From: Panorpa germanica
Taxonomy: Eukaryota > Arthropoda > Insecta > Mecoptera > Panorpidae
Direction of reading: 5' to 3'
Length of the DNA stretch: 64,000 nt
Assembly (NCBI GenBank): GCA_963678705.1
Contig: CAVMBN010000220.1
Span: 124,001 to 188,000, forward strand
Below are positions 47,216 to 57,765 of this stretch, one piece after another. The notes under the pieces were generated by a model. That model worked only from the letters and a program-made list of their open reading frames with translations. It was not told the origin of the DNA and made no database searches. The translations under genes and the position numbers were made by a program. How positions within the stretch are numbered: the stretch's first letter is position 1; every line of letters begins with the position of its first letter.

Positions 47216-48193
47216 GACAACCTCAAAATTCTTCCAGTAACTCTCAAAGAACTAAAACACATAATTAAGACCGATTTGAATGCCAAAAAAGCCCCGGGAT
47301 TTGACCTTATAACGGGTAAGGTAATTAAAGAATTACCGGATATAGCACTGAGAAAACTCCTACATCATTTTAATGCAGCTATCAGACTTCTATACGTCCC
47401 TAGCCAATGGAAAGTAGCTGAAGCTATAATGTTACTTAAACCAGGTAAACCACCAAATGAAGTCACGAGCTACCGGCCAATTTCACTACTGCCAGTTATT
47501 TCTAAAATATTTGAAAAACTTCTCCTGAAAAGGTTGAAGCCAATAATATATGAAAGAAGGCTAATTCCGGATCATCAATTCGGATTTAGAAATAAACACA
47601 CGACAATAGAACAGGTTCATCGAATAACTAATATCATCGAAAAAGCACTTGAAACGCAACAAATATGTTCCAGCGTCTTTCTGGATGTGGCACAGGCGTT
47701 TGATAAAGTATGGCACCAAGGACTAGAACACAAATTGCAAAAGGATTTACCTGCTGAATGGTACCTCATTCTTAAATCCTATCTAAAAGGTAGACATTTT
47801 AGAGTTAAAATAGAAGATGAGTACTCTGAGATGAAGCAAATAAAAGCAGGAGTGCCCCAGGGTAGCGTCCTTGGACCAGTTTTGTATTTACTATATACAA
47901 GGGATATTCCACAACCTGAGAATGCCACAATAGCTACCTTTGCAGATGACACTGCAATAATGGTTACTGGGAAGAAAGAAGAAGAAGTGAATAGTAAACT
48001 GCAGCAATCGCTTAATGAGGTTTATAAGTGGACAAAGAAATGGCGAATTAAGCTGAACGAAGCCAAATCAACGCACATAAATTTTACAAACAGGAAAACT
48101 ATTCCTTTCGCAGTTACCCTCAACTCACAAACAATACCTTACTCCAACACGGCGAAATACCTAGGTATGACACTAGATGCGAAGCTCAAGTGA
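47216..48193 (+). other. Reverse transcriptase domain of broken ORF2
   Basis: In the shifted frame: LNAKKAPGFD, SYRPISLLPVISKIFEKLL, HQFGFRNKHTT, FLDVAQAFDKVWH (motif A), GVPQGSVLGPVLY (motif B), FADDTAIM at about 47939-47962 (motif C, both Asp present), then KYLGMTLD. It ends at TGA 48191-48193. Catalytic residues are intact, in contrast to the satellite's RT relic. Confidence 0.92.
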
Positions 48194-48619
48194 AAGGAGC
48201 ATGTCAAAATGAAAAAAGAGCAGCTAAATATTAAACTCAGAAAAATGCATTGGTTAATGGGAAGGCACTCACAGCTGACCGTGCATAACAAGCTGGTATT
48301 ATACAACCAAATACTGAAACCCATTTGGACCTATGGTATACAACTGTGGGGTTGTACCAAGAAAACCAATTTAAAGAAAATACAAACGTTTCAAAATAAA
48401 GTACTGCGTAGTATTACAGATGCGCCATGGTACATCAGAAATGAAAATCTACATCGTGACTTAAAGATGCCCACCGTAGACGATGAAATCAAGAAAGCAG
48501 GGAGTAGACATTTGCTACGTCTACAAGACCACCACAACAATGAAATATTGCAGTTACTCGATACGAGAACAGATCTGCGTAGATTGAAGAGGACCAAGCC
48601 TCAAGACCTAACCCTGTGA
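48194..48619 (+). other. C-terminal segment of broken ORF2
   Basis: Continues in the RT frame after the TGA: LYNQILKPIWTYGIQLWG, then QNKVLRSITDAPWY, typical of the post-RT region of Jockey elements. It ends in TGA at 48617-48619. Confidence 0.85.
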
Positions 48620-48790
48620 TATCTACCACTGTACCACACAATAAGAAGTGTGTAATATAAATCTTTCGGAACTAGTCAGTGCATTGGATCTGGAATACGT
48701 TTTGTACTTATTATATATAAAAATTGCTAGATAAGCATATTTGCTTAGTTGTAATTACCTTGTAAATAAAAAAAAAAAAAAAAAAAAAAA
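48620..48790 (+). other. 3' tail and poly(A) of the Jockey-type element
   Basis: Untranslated 3' end with AATAAA at 48765-48770 and a 23-base A run reaching the target duplication, as left by target-primed reverse transcription. Confidence 0.85.
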
Positions 48791-48801
48791 ACTTGGCCAC
48801 C
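48791..48801. repeat. Target duplication, right (Jockey insertion)
   Basis: acttggccacc; M14 then resumes with ggacatcaacaagggc. The first A could belong to the poly(A) tract. Confidence 0.93.
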
Positions 48802-48941
48802 GGACATCAACAAGGGCACACTAAATTTCTATAAATATCTCATATACATACTTGTACTTATGCCTACTTACTTACCATTTGTTTGTTACCATTGAATGTT
48901 CATGAACGATCAATCACTATTTCCAAGAAAACCGCATATAT
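48791..48941 (-). pseudogene. R1-type ORF2 relic, motif A end (M14 right)
   Basis: Continuation of the M14 relic after the Jockey element and its target duplication; encodes the motif A and GF-x-G-x-S region. Confidence 0.6.
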
Positions 48942-49176
48942 TGTTCCCTTAATCACTTATAACAATTAATACACTCTCATTATTATTTAAAACACGCATT
49001 TATATAAACTAATTCTTGTGTTTTAATATTATTTATAGTTAATGTTATTCGACTTACTTGATAGTGGGCGGCAACCTTTTGTCTTCCGTATATTTGTAGT
49101 GTTTATATGAGGTCTTCCTTATATAGCTCTACAGATTTCTTGAATTTCTTTACCACTTGATGTTTTAGCACTGACA

Positions 49177-50195
49177 CTAACTAAGTAAGTGCATTAGTGA
49201 TTTTTGAATCTAAAGGAATTGTCCCCAATATCACCTGCACCACTTCTGTAGATACAGTTCTGCAACACCGTGGCATCGTCAATAACATAGTTCTTTGCAT
49301 GGAAGATCTGGAAGATTAATCCTGTAATACCATGCCGAAGCAAAATACACAACCATTGGCATAAATGCCCTTTTGCATAATGTCGGCATAGTTGCCGAGT
49401 TTAAGCTTCATTCCGTCCTTGTGACACGCGCAAGGTGTGTTACAAGTTTATCATTCGTTGTTACCGTATTTGTTTCGTAGCTTTGTAGCTTCAAGAAACT
49501 ACAGATTTTATCTATAGTAGGTCAAGAACGGCTTTCTAGTTGTTCTGTACTATTTGCACCGATAAGGATCACATTATCGTTGGCAAAACATACGTTTACA
49601 CAACCTTTCGAGTGAGAAACACAGTTCTCGTTTAATACCATGTTCCAGAGCTTAGGCCCCATTACGGATCGCTGAGGACAACCTTTAGATAGTTGCCTTT
49701 TCATGGAACGGTAGTCGGTTTGTAAAATTAATGTTCGACAATGAAAATAGTTCTCCATAGCGCAGTAGACGTACCTAGAGGTTTTTGCCGGTCTAATTCT
49801 TTGAAGGTCACTTGGCCACCAGACATTATCAAAGGCACACTGAATTTCTATAAATATCTCATGTACATACTTGTACTTATGCCTACTTACTTACCATTTG
49901 TTTGTTACCATTGAATGTTCATGAACGATCAATTACTATTTCCAAGAAAACCGCATATATTGTTTACTTAATCACTTATAACAATTAATACACTCTCTTT
50001 ATTATTTAAAACACGCATTTATATAAACTAATTCTTATGTTTTAATATTATTTATAGTTAATGTTAACCGACTTACTTGATAGTGGGCGGCAACCTTTTG
50101 TTTTCCGTATATTTGTAGTGTTTATATGAGGTCTTCCTTATATAGCTCTACAGATTTCTTGAATTTCTTAACCACTTGATGTTTTAGCACTAACA
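49177..50195 (-). repeat. Monomer M15, deleted (1,019 bp)
   Basis: Same deletion junction as M11 (ctaactaagtaagtgcatt) and the same length. M14-M15 is therefore a segmental copy of M10-M11. Confidence 0.93.
49184..49960 (-). pseudogene. R1-type ORF2 relic, C-terminal part deleted (M15)
   Basis: Frame 49522-49758 (SKGCPQ, FANDN) ends at a stop just after LESRS, from gtcaagaacgg where other copies have gtcgagaacgg. Same deletion as M11. Confidence 0.72.
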
Positions 50196-51782
50196 CTAAC
50201 CTAATTATTATCACTTTTTTTGTCTATGGCACTTATTAATGTCTTATATCAAACATCAAAGTTACAATTTTGAGGTTATGTTTATAAGACCGCGTGTACG
50301 CGTAATGAAAAATTCGTTTTTAACACTCGTTTCCAACTGTCAAACTTTTATAAAAACACTTTGTTTAGGGTAAATTAACACAAATTTAAAACAAACTTAA
50401 ATACTTTTCGTTTGAAAAAGTATTCATATAATTTATTTAATTTTGTTCCGTAATTAAATTTTTACTTTTAATCACTTTTTTCACCAAAAGTAGCAGGAGC
50501 CGATCACACACATAGTAGATAGGAACCACTTGTATTGCAAAGCTATATTAACGTCCTTGTAAACCAATACGTAGGTCTTCCTTTTTGTATTTAATCCGAT
50601 CTGTCTTGCCAGAGCTTATGCATATATGCATTCATCACTTTGGCAATATATTTGGTATCGTCTCCAGACTTTTATCCTACAGCCGCATTATCTTTAAATC
50701 CTCGAAATTTGTCGCATTAATTTTAAATCATCAAAATTTGATTTTTTCAGTTCTAGCGTAATTTGTACTTGAGTAGGTGCATCAGTGATTTTTAAATTTA
50801 AAGGAATTGTTCCCAATATCACCTGCACCACTTCTGTAAATACAGTTCTGCAACAACGCGTCATCGTCAATAACATAGTTCTTTGCATGGAAGATTTGGA
50901 AGATTAATCCTGTAATAACATGCCGAAGCAAAATACACAACCATTGGCATAAATGCCCTTTTGCATAGTGTCGGCATAGTTGCCGAGTTTAAGCTTCATT
51001 CCGTCCTTGTGACACGCGCAAGGTGTGTTACAAGTTTATCATTCGTTGTCACCGTATTTGTTTCGTAGCTTTGTAGCTTCAAGAAACTACAGATTTTATC
51101 TATAGCAGGTCGAGAACGGCTTTCTAGTTGTTCTGTACTATTTGCACCAATAAGGATCACATTATCGTTGGCAAAACGTACGTTTACACAACCTTTTGAG
51201 TGAGAAACACAGTTCTCGTCAAATACCATGTTCCAGAGCTCAGGCCCCATTACAAATCGCTAAGGACAACCTTTAGATAGTTGCCTTTTCATGGAACGGT
51301 AATCGGTTTGTAAAATGAATGTTCGACAATGAAAATAGTTCTCCATAGCGCAGTAGACGTACCTAGAGGTTTTTGCCGGTCTTATTCTTTGAAGTTCACT
51401 TGGCCACCAGACATTATCAAAGGCACACTGAATTTCTATAAATATCTCATGTACATACTTGTACTTATGCCTACTTACTTACCATTTGTTTGTTACCATT
51501 TAATGTTCATGAACTATCAATCACTATTTCCAAGAAAACCGCATATATTGTTCACTTAATCACTTATAACAATTAATACACTCTCTTTATTATTTAAAAC
51601 ACGCATTTATATAAACTAATTCTTATGTTTTAATATTATTTATAGTTAATGTTATTCGACTTACTTGATAGTGGGTGGCAACCTTTGTCTTCCGTATATT
51701 TGTAGTGTTTATATGAGGTCTTCCTTATAAAGCTCTACAGTTTTCTTGAATTTCTTAACCACTTGATGTTTTAGCACTAACA
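50196..51782 (-). repeat. Monomer M16 (1,587 bp), trimer position a
   Basis: Type a of the three-monomer repeat. It shares gaagttcacttgg and gaactatcaatcac with M19 and M23. Confidence 0.94.
50565..51550 (-). pseudogene. R1-type ORF2 relic (M16)
   Basis: Frames 50996-51250 (starts after motif B because of a stop near 51262; FANDN kept) and 50694-50888. Confidence 0.72.
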
Positions 51783-53369
51783 CTAACCTAATTATTATCA
51801 CTTTTTTGTCTATCGCACTTAATAATGTCTTATATCAAACATCAAAGTTATAATTTTGAAGTTATGTTTATAAGACCGCGTGTACGCGTAATGAAAAATT
51901 CGTTTTTAACACTGGTTTCCAAATGTCAAACTTTTGTAAAAACACTTTGTTTAGGGTTAATTAACACAAATTTAAAACAAACTTAAATACTTTTCGTTTG
52001 AAAAAGTATTCATATAATTTATTTAATTTTTTTCCATAATTAATTTCTCACTTTTAATCATTTTTTTCACCTAAAGTAGCAGTAGCCGATCACACACATA
52101 GTATATAGGAACCACTTGTGTTGCAAAGCAATATTAACGTCCTTGTAAACCAATACGTAGGTCTTCCTTTTTGTATTAAGTCCCATCTGTCTTGCCAGAG
52201 CTTATGCATATATGCATTCATCTCTTTGGCAATATATTTGGTATCGTCTCCAGACTTTTATCCTACAGCCGCATTAACTTTAAATCCTCGAAATTTGTCT
52301 GATTAATTTTAAATCATCAAAATTTGATTTTTTCAGTTCTAGCGTAATTTGTACTTGAGTAAGTGCATGAGTGATTTTTAAATCTAAAGGAATTGTCCCC
52401 AATATCACTTGCACCACTTCTGTAGATACAGTTCTGCAACAACGCGTCATCGTCAATAACATAGTTTTTTGCATGGAAGATCTGGAAGATCGATCCTGTA
52501 ATACCATGCCGAAGCACAATACACAACCATTGGCCTAAATGCCCCCTTGTGTAGTGTCGGCATAGTTGCTGAGTTTAAGCTTCATTCCGTCCTTGTGACA
52601 CGCGCAAGGTGTGTTACAAGTTTATCATTCGTTGTTACCGTATTTGTTTTGTAGCTTTGTAGCTTTAAGAAACTACAGATTTTATCTATAGCAGGTCGAG
52701 AATGGCTTTCTAGTTGTTCTGTACTATTTGCACCGATAAGCATCACATTATCGTTGGCAAAACATACGTTTACACAACCTTTCAAGTGAGAAACACAGTT
52801 CTTGTCGAATACCATGTTCCAGAGCTAAGGCCCCATTACGGATCGCTGAGGACAACTTTTAGATAGTTGCCTTTTTATGGAACGGTATTCGGTTTGTAAA
52901 ATTAATGTTCGACAATGAAAATAGTTCTCCATAGCGCAGTAGACGTACCTAGAGGTTTTTGCCGGTCTAATTCTTTGAAGGACACTTGGCTACCAGACAA
53001 TATTAACGGCACACTGAATTTCTATAAATATCTCATGTACATACTTGTACTTATGCCTACTTACTTACCATTTGTTTGTTACCATTGTATTTTCATGAAC
53101 GATCAATCACTATTTCCAAGAAAACCGCATATATTGTTCACTTAATCACTTATAACAAATAATACACTTTCTTTATTATTTAAAACACGCATTTATATAA
53201 ACTAAATCTTATGTTTTAATATTATTTATAGTTAATGTTAATCGACTTACTTGATAGTAGGCGGCAACCTTTTGTCTTCCGTATATTTGTAGTGCTTATA
53301 TGAGGTCTTCCATATATAGCTCTACAGATTTCTTTAATTTCTTAACCACTTGATGTTTTAGAACTAACA
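51783..53369 (-). repeat. Monomer M17 (1,587 bp), trimer position b
   Basis: Type b. It shares agcagtagccgatc, cctaaatgcccccttgtgtag and gacaatattaacggcac (or near) with M20. Confidence 0.94.
52151..53136 (-). pseudogene. R1-type ORF2 relic (M17)
   Basis: Frames 52582-52815 (FANDN, EQLES) and 52280-52519. Motif B lies upstream, beyond a stop. Confidence 0.72.
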
Positions 53370-53736
53370 CTAACCTAATTATTATAACTTTTTTGTCTAT
53401 CGCACTTATTAATGTCTTATATCAAACATCAAAGTTACAAATTTGAGGTTATGTTTATAAGACCGCGTGTACGCGTAATGATAATTTGTTTATAACACTG
53501 GTTTCCAACTGTCAAACTTTTGTAAAAACACTTTGTTTAGGGTAAATTAACACAAATTTAAAACAAACTTAAATACTTTTTGTTTGAAAAAGTATTCATA
53601 TAATTTATTTAATTTTTCTCCGTAATTAATTTCTCACTTTTAATCACTTTTTTCACCTAAAGTAGCAGGAGCCGATCACACACATAGTAGATAGGAACCA
53701 CTTGTGTTGCAAAGCAATATTAACGTCCTTGTTAAC

Positions 53737-54722
53737 CAATACGTAGGTCTTCCTTTTTGTATTAAGTCCCATCTGTCTTGCCAGAGCTTATGCATATATG
53801 CATTCATCTTTTAAGCAATATAATTGGTATCGTCTCCAGACTTTTATCCTACAGCCGCATTACCTTTGAATCCTCGAAATTTGTCGCAATAATTTTAAAT
53901 CATCAAATTTTTATTTTTTTAGTTCTAGCGTAATTTGAACTTGAGTAAGTGCATGAGTGATTTTTAAATCTAAAGGAATTGTCCCCAATATAACCTGCAC
54001 CACTTCTGTAGATACAATTCTGCAACAACTCGTCATCGTCAATAACATATTTCTTTGCATAGAAGATCTGAAAGAATAATCCTGTAATACCATGCCAAAG
54101 CAAAATACACAATCATTGGCATAAATGCCCTTTTGTATAGTGTCGGCATAGTTGCCGAGTTTAAGCTTTATTCCGTCCTTGTGACACGCGCAAGGTGTGT
54201 TACAAGTTTATCATTCGTTGTTACCGTATTTGTTTCGTAGTTTTGTAGCTTTAAGTAACTACAGATTTTATCTATAGCAGGTCGAGAACGGCTTTCTAGT
54301 TGTTCTGTACTATTTGCACCGATAAGGATCACATTATCGTTGGAAAAACATACGTCTACACAACCATTAGAGTGAGAAACACAGTTCGTGTCGAATACCA
54401 TGTTTCAGAGCTCAGGCCCCATTACAGATCGCTGAGGACAACCTTTACAGAGTTACCTTTTCATGGAACGGTAATCGGTTTGTAAAATTAATGTTCGACA
54501 ATGAAAATAGTGCTCCATAGCGCAGTAGACGTACCTAGAGGTTTCTGCCGGTCTAATTCTTTGAAGGTCACTTGGCCACCAGACATTATCAAAGGCACAC
54601 TGAATTTCTATAAATATCTCATGTACATACTTGTACTTATGCCTACTTACTTACCATTTGTTTGATACCATTGAATGTTCATGAACGATCAATCACTATT
54701 TCCAGGAAAACCGCATATATTG
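53737..54722 (-). pseudogene. R1-type ORF2 relic (M18)
   Basis: Frames 54168-54401 (motif C drifted to FSNDN) and 53911-54093. It ends before the Helitron-like insertion. Confidence 0.72.
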
Positions 54723-55354
54723 TTCACTTAATTACTTATAACAATTAATACACTCTCTTTATTATTTAAAACACGCATTTATATAAACTAATTCTTATGT
54801 TTTAATATCTATACTAATATTATAAAGCTGCAGAGTTTGTTTGTTTGTTTGAACGCGCTAATCTCCGAAACTACTGGTTCGAATTGAATAATTCTTTTTG
54901 TGTTGGATAGTCCAGTTATCGAGGAAGGCTATAGACTATATAACATCACGCTACGACTAATAGGAGCAAAAATAAAGTGGTAAATGTGTAAAAAACGGTA
55001 GAAATTATTTCATCTTTGAAGCCTTCCGTTGCGTGCGCCGTGAAAACTGTTTAGGATACACAAAAAATTTGTATTACAGAATAATAGCTCTTTTAATGAT
55101 CTAAAAAACAGTCCGAGATAGTATATGTCTATCTTTTAAGAATAACTCACAAAAACCGTTTTTATGGTACCTAATTTGGTCGAAATAATTTGTTTAAGTT
55201 GTATCAACATAATAATATTAATCTTTATTCAAATAAATATGTTGTTGGTTAAGAGTACTTCATTGTGAATAAAATTGTCTTTGACATAACTTAATTTCAA
55301 CAAAAAACTTTAAAGATTACCATGATAAATAACTCTGAAATAAAACCAACTCGC

Positions 55355-55495
55355 TCTCTGCGCTGGCCGGCGCGGCGGGAGAGAGGCGGTGCTTGCTGGC
55401 AAGCCGGGAGAGGGGTGTAGCTCAACGAGATACCATGCTGCGCGGCTCACTCGCGCGGTCGGCTCCCTACTGAACGGTTGAATGCAGCGCTAATT
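55355..55495. other. GC-rich patch inside the Helitron-like element
   Basis: The only strongly GC-rich stretch of the window (ctggccggcgcggcgggaga and on, then tgcgcggctcactcgcgcgg). Probably captured DNA. I recognise no coding content. Confidence 0.5.
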
Positions 55496-55856
55496 TGTTT
55501 ATGCGATATAATTATCATCGTAATATTACTTTTTAAACACAGTTTCATTTTGTAGTTGTTTTCTATATAGTAGGTACTTTATTTGTTTTAGGATAGTATT
55601 TAGTTTCACAATAATAACACTTTTTTATTTTCATGTAGATTATTAATTTATATATATAAATTACGTGTCACTGTGTTGTCCGCTATAGACTCCTAAACTA
55701 CTTAACCGATTTTAATGAAATTTGTACAATGTGTGCAGTTTGACCCAACTTGAAAGATAGGATAGCTTACATCTCAATTTATTTATCTTATTGCTAATTA
55801 TTTGTCTATTAATTATCTGTATATGACATATGACATCGGGCGACGATGATGGCGAC

Positions 55857-55928
55857 ATCTGTTGACTAGATTGAGTAAATATTCTGTTGAGTAAATCGAA
55901 ATCTGTTGACTAGATTGAGTAAATATTC
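55857..55928. repeat. 28-bp direct repeat in the Helitron-like element
   Basis: atctgttgactagattgagt plus aaatattc occurs at 55857-55884 and 55901-55928, 44 bp apart. Confidence 0.85.
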
Positions 55929-56178
55929 AATAGATGGCGCTATGTAATGTAAAATGACAAAAACGTTAGGCACAGCAACGCGTGGCCGGGACAGCTAAAT
56001 ATTTATAGTTAATGTTAATCGACATACTTGATAGTGGGCGGCAACCTTTTGTCTTCCGTATATTTGTAGTGTTTATATGAGGTCTTCCTTAGTGCTCGTA
56101 GTGTTTATATGAGGTCTTCCTTATATAGCTCTACAGATTTCTTGAAATTCTTAACCACTTGATGTTTTAGCACTAACA

Positions 56179-57765
56179 CTTACCTAATTATTATCACTTT
56201 TTTTGTCTATCGCACTTATTAATGTCTTATATCAAACATCAAAGTTACAAATTTGAGGTAATGTTTATAAGACCGCGTGTACGCGTAATGAAAAATTCGT
56301 TTTTAACACTGGTTTCCAACTGTCAAACTTTTGTAAAAACAGTTTGTTTAGGGTAAATTAACACAAATTTAAAACAAACTTAAATCCTTTTCGTTTGAAA
56401 AAGTATTCATATAATTTATTTAATTTTTTTCCATAATTAATTTTTCACTTTTAATCACTTTTTTCACCTAAAGTAGCAGGAGCCGATCACACACATAGTA
56501 GATAGGAACCACTTGTGTTGCAAAGCAATATTAACGTCCTTGTAAACCAATACGTAGGTCTTCCTTTTGTATTAAGTCCCATCTGTCTTGCCAGAGCTTA
56601 TGCATATATGCATTCATCTTTTTGGCAATATATTTGGTATCGTCTCCAGACTTTTATCCTACAGCCGCATTACCTTTAAATCCTCGAAATTTGTCGCAAT
56701 AATTTTAAATCATCAAAATTTGATTTTTTCAGTTCTAGCGTAATTTGTACTTGAGTAAGTGCATGAGTGATTTTTAAATCTAAAGGAATTGTCCCCAATA
56801 TCACCTGCACCACTTCTGTAGATACAGTTCTGCAACAGCGCGTCATCGTCAATAACATAGTTCTTTGCATGGAAGATATGGAAGATTGATCCTGTAATAC
56901 CATGCCGAAGCACAATACACAACTATTGGCATAAATGCCCCTTTGTATAGTGTCGGCATAGTTGCCGAGTTTAAGCTTCATTCCGTCCTTGTGACACGCG
57001 CAAGGTGTGTTACAAGTTTATCATTCGTTGTTACCGTATTTGTTTTGTAGCTTTGTAGCTTCAAGAAACTACAGATTTTATCTATAGCAGGTCGAGAACG
57101 GCTTTCTAGTTGTTCTGTACTATTTGCACCAATAAGAATCACATTATCGTTGGCAAAACATACGTTTACCCAAACCTTTTGAGTGAGAAACACAGTTCTC
57201 GTCGAATACCATGTTCCAGAGCTCAGGCCCCATTACAAATCGCTAAGGACAACCTTTAGATAGTTGCCTTTTCATGGAACGGTAATCGGTTTGTAAAATG
57301 AATGTTCGACAATGAAAATAGTTCTCCATAGCGCAGTAGACGTACCTAAAGGTTTTTGCCGGTCTAATTCTTTGAAGTTCACTTGGCCACCAGACATTAT
57401 CAAAGGCACACTAAATTTCTATAAATATCTCATGTACATACTTGTACTTATGCCTACTTACTTACCATTTGTTTGTTACCATTTAATGTTCATGAACTAT
57501 CAATCACTATTTCCAAGAAAACCGCATATGTTGTTCACTTAATCACTTATAACAATTAATACACTCTCTTTATTATTTAAAACATGCATTTATATAAACT
57601 AATTCTTATGTTTTAATATTATTTATAGTTAATGTTAATCGACTTACTTGATAGTGTGCGGCAACCTTTGTCTTCCGTATATTTGTAGTGTTTATATGAG
57701 GTCTTCCTTATATAGCTCTACAGATTTCTTGAATTTCTTAACCACTTGATGTTTTAGCACTAACA
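56179..57765 (-). repeat. Monomer M19 (1,587 bp), trimer position a
   Basis: Type a, matching M16 at its right end. It has a one-base insertion (gtttacccaaacc) in the RT relic, shared with M23. Confidence 0.94.
56548..57532 (-). pseudogene. R1-type ORF2 relic (M19)
   Basis: Frames 56978-57193 (FANDN) and 56676-56981. A one-base insertion at gtttacccaaacc shifts the frame just upstream of motif C, as in M23. Confidence 0.72.

Larger units (their letters stand above)
45949..48619 (+). pseudogene. ORF2, endonuclease-reverse transcriptase of Jockey-type element, broken
   Basis: The reading frame begins inside the end of ORF1. It is interrupted by a TAG at 46666-46668, a frame change in or near the A-run 47210-47215, and a TGA at 48191-48193. 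Both stops lie at places one base from a Trp codon. The parts in order are an APE-type endonuclease, a linker, the reverse transcriptase, and a C-terminal segment ending near 48619. The enzyme would nick target DNA and copy the RNA in place (target-primed reverse transcription). With these lesions no full-length protein can be made. Confidence 0.93.
44316..48790 (+). mobile_element. Jockey-type non-LTR retrotransposon, near full length
   Basis: A 4,475-bp insertion in M14. It is flanked by an 11-bp direct repeat acttggccacc (44305-44315 and 48791-48801) that occurs once in uninterrupted monomers, so this is a target duplication. The element has a 210-bp 5' leader, ORF1 (Gag), ORF2 (endonuclease and RT), a short 3' tail with AATAAA at 48765-48770, and 23 A residues (48768-48790). 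It lies opposite to the R1 relic it interrupts. ORF2 carries two stops and a frameshift, so this copy cannot move by itself. The copy looks 5'-complete because a leader precedes ORF1, but the exact 5' end was not compared with relatives. Confidence 0.95.
43104..49176 (-). repeat. Monomer M14, split by a Jockey-type element
   Basis: Monomer parts are 43104-44315 and 48791-49176, with the 11-bp target duplication present on both sides. Without the insertion the monomer is 1,587 bp. Both parts match the M10 type (ETLES and IYKI variants; aacaagggcac). Confidence 0.95.
54808..55998 (+). mobile_element. Helitron-like non-autonomous element in M18
   Basis: 1,191 bp of sequence absent from all other monomers, inserted in gttttaatattatttatag (the empty site is seen in M21). 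It begins TCTATACTAATATTATAAAG and soon has gtttgtttgtttgaacgcgc; it ends ggccgggacagCTAA. TC at the 5' end, CTRR at the 3' end, insertion next to A/T without a clear target duplication, and the wording of the 5' end all fit the non-autonomous Helitrons common in Lepidoptera. The 3' junction is uncertain by a base, and I did not find a convincing terminal hairpin. It encodes no protein. Internal features are a GC-rich patch (about 55355-55495) and a 28-bp direct repeat (55857-55884 and 55901-55928). Confidence 0.65.
53370..56178 (-). repeat. Monomer M18, trimer position c, split by a Helitron-like element
   Basis: Type c: aatgataatttgttt and a T-rich atttttatttttttagttc shared with M21. Element 54808-55998 interrupts it. 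A 31-bp local duplication (gtagtgtttatatgaggtc with flanks) follows at about 56065-56122. Confidence 0.93.
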
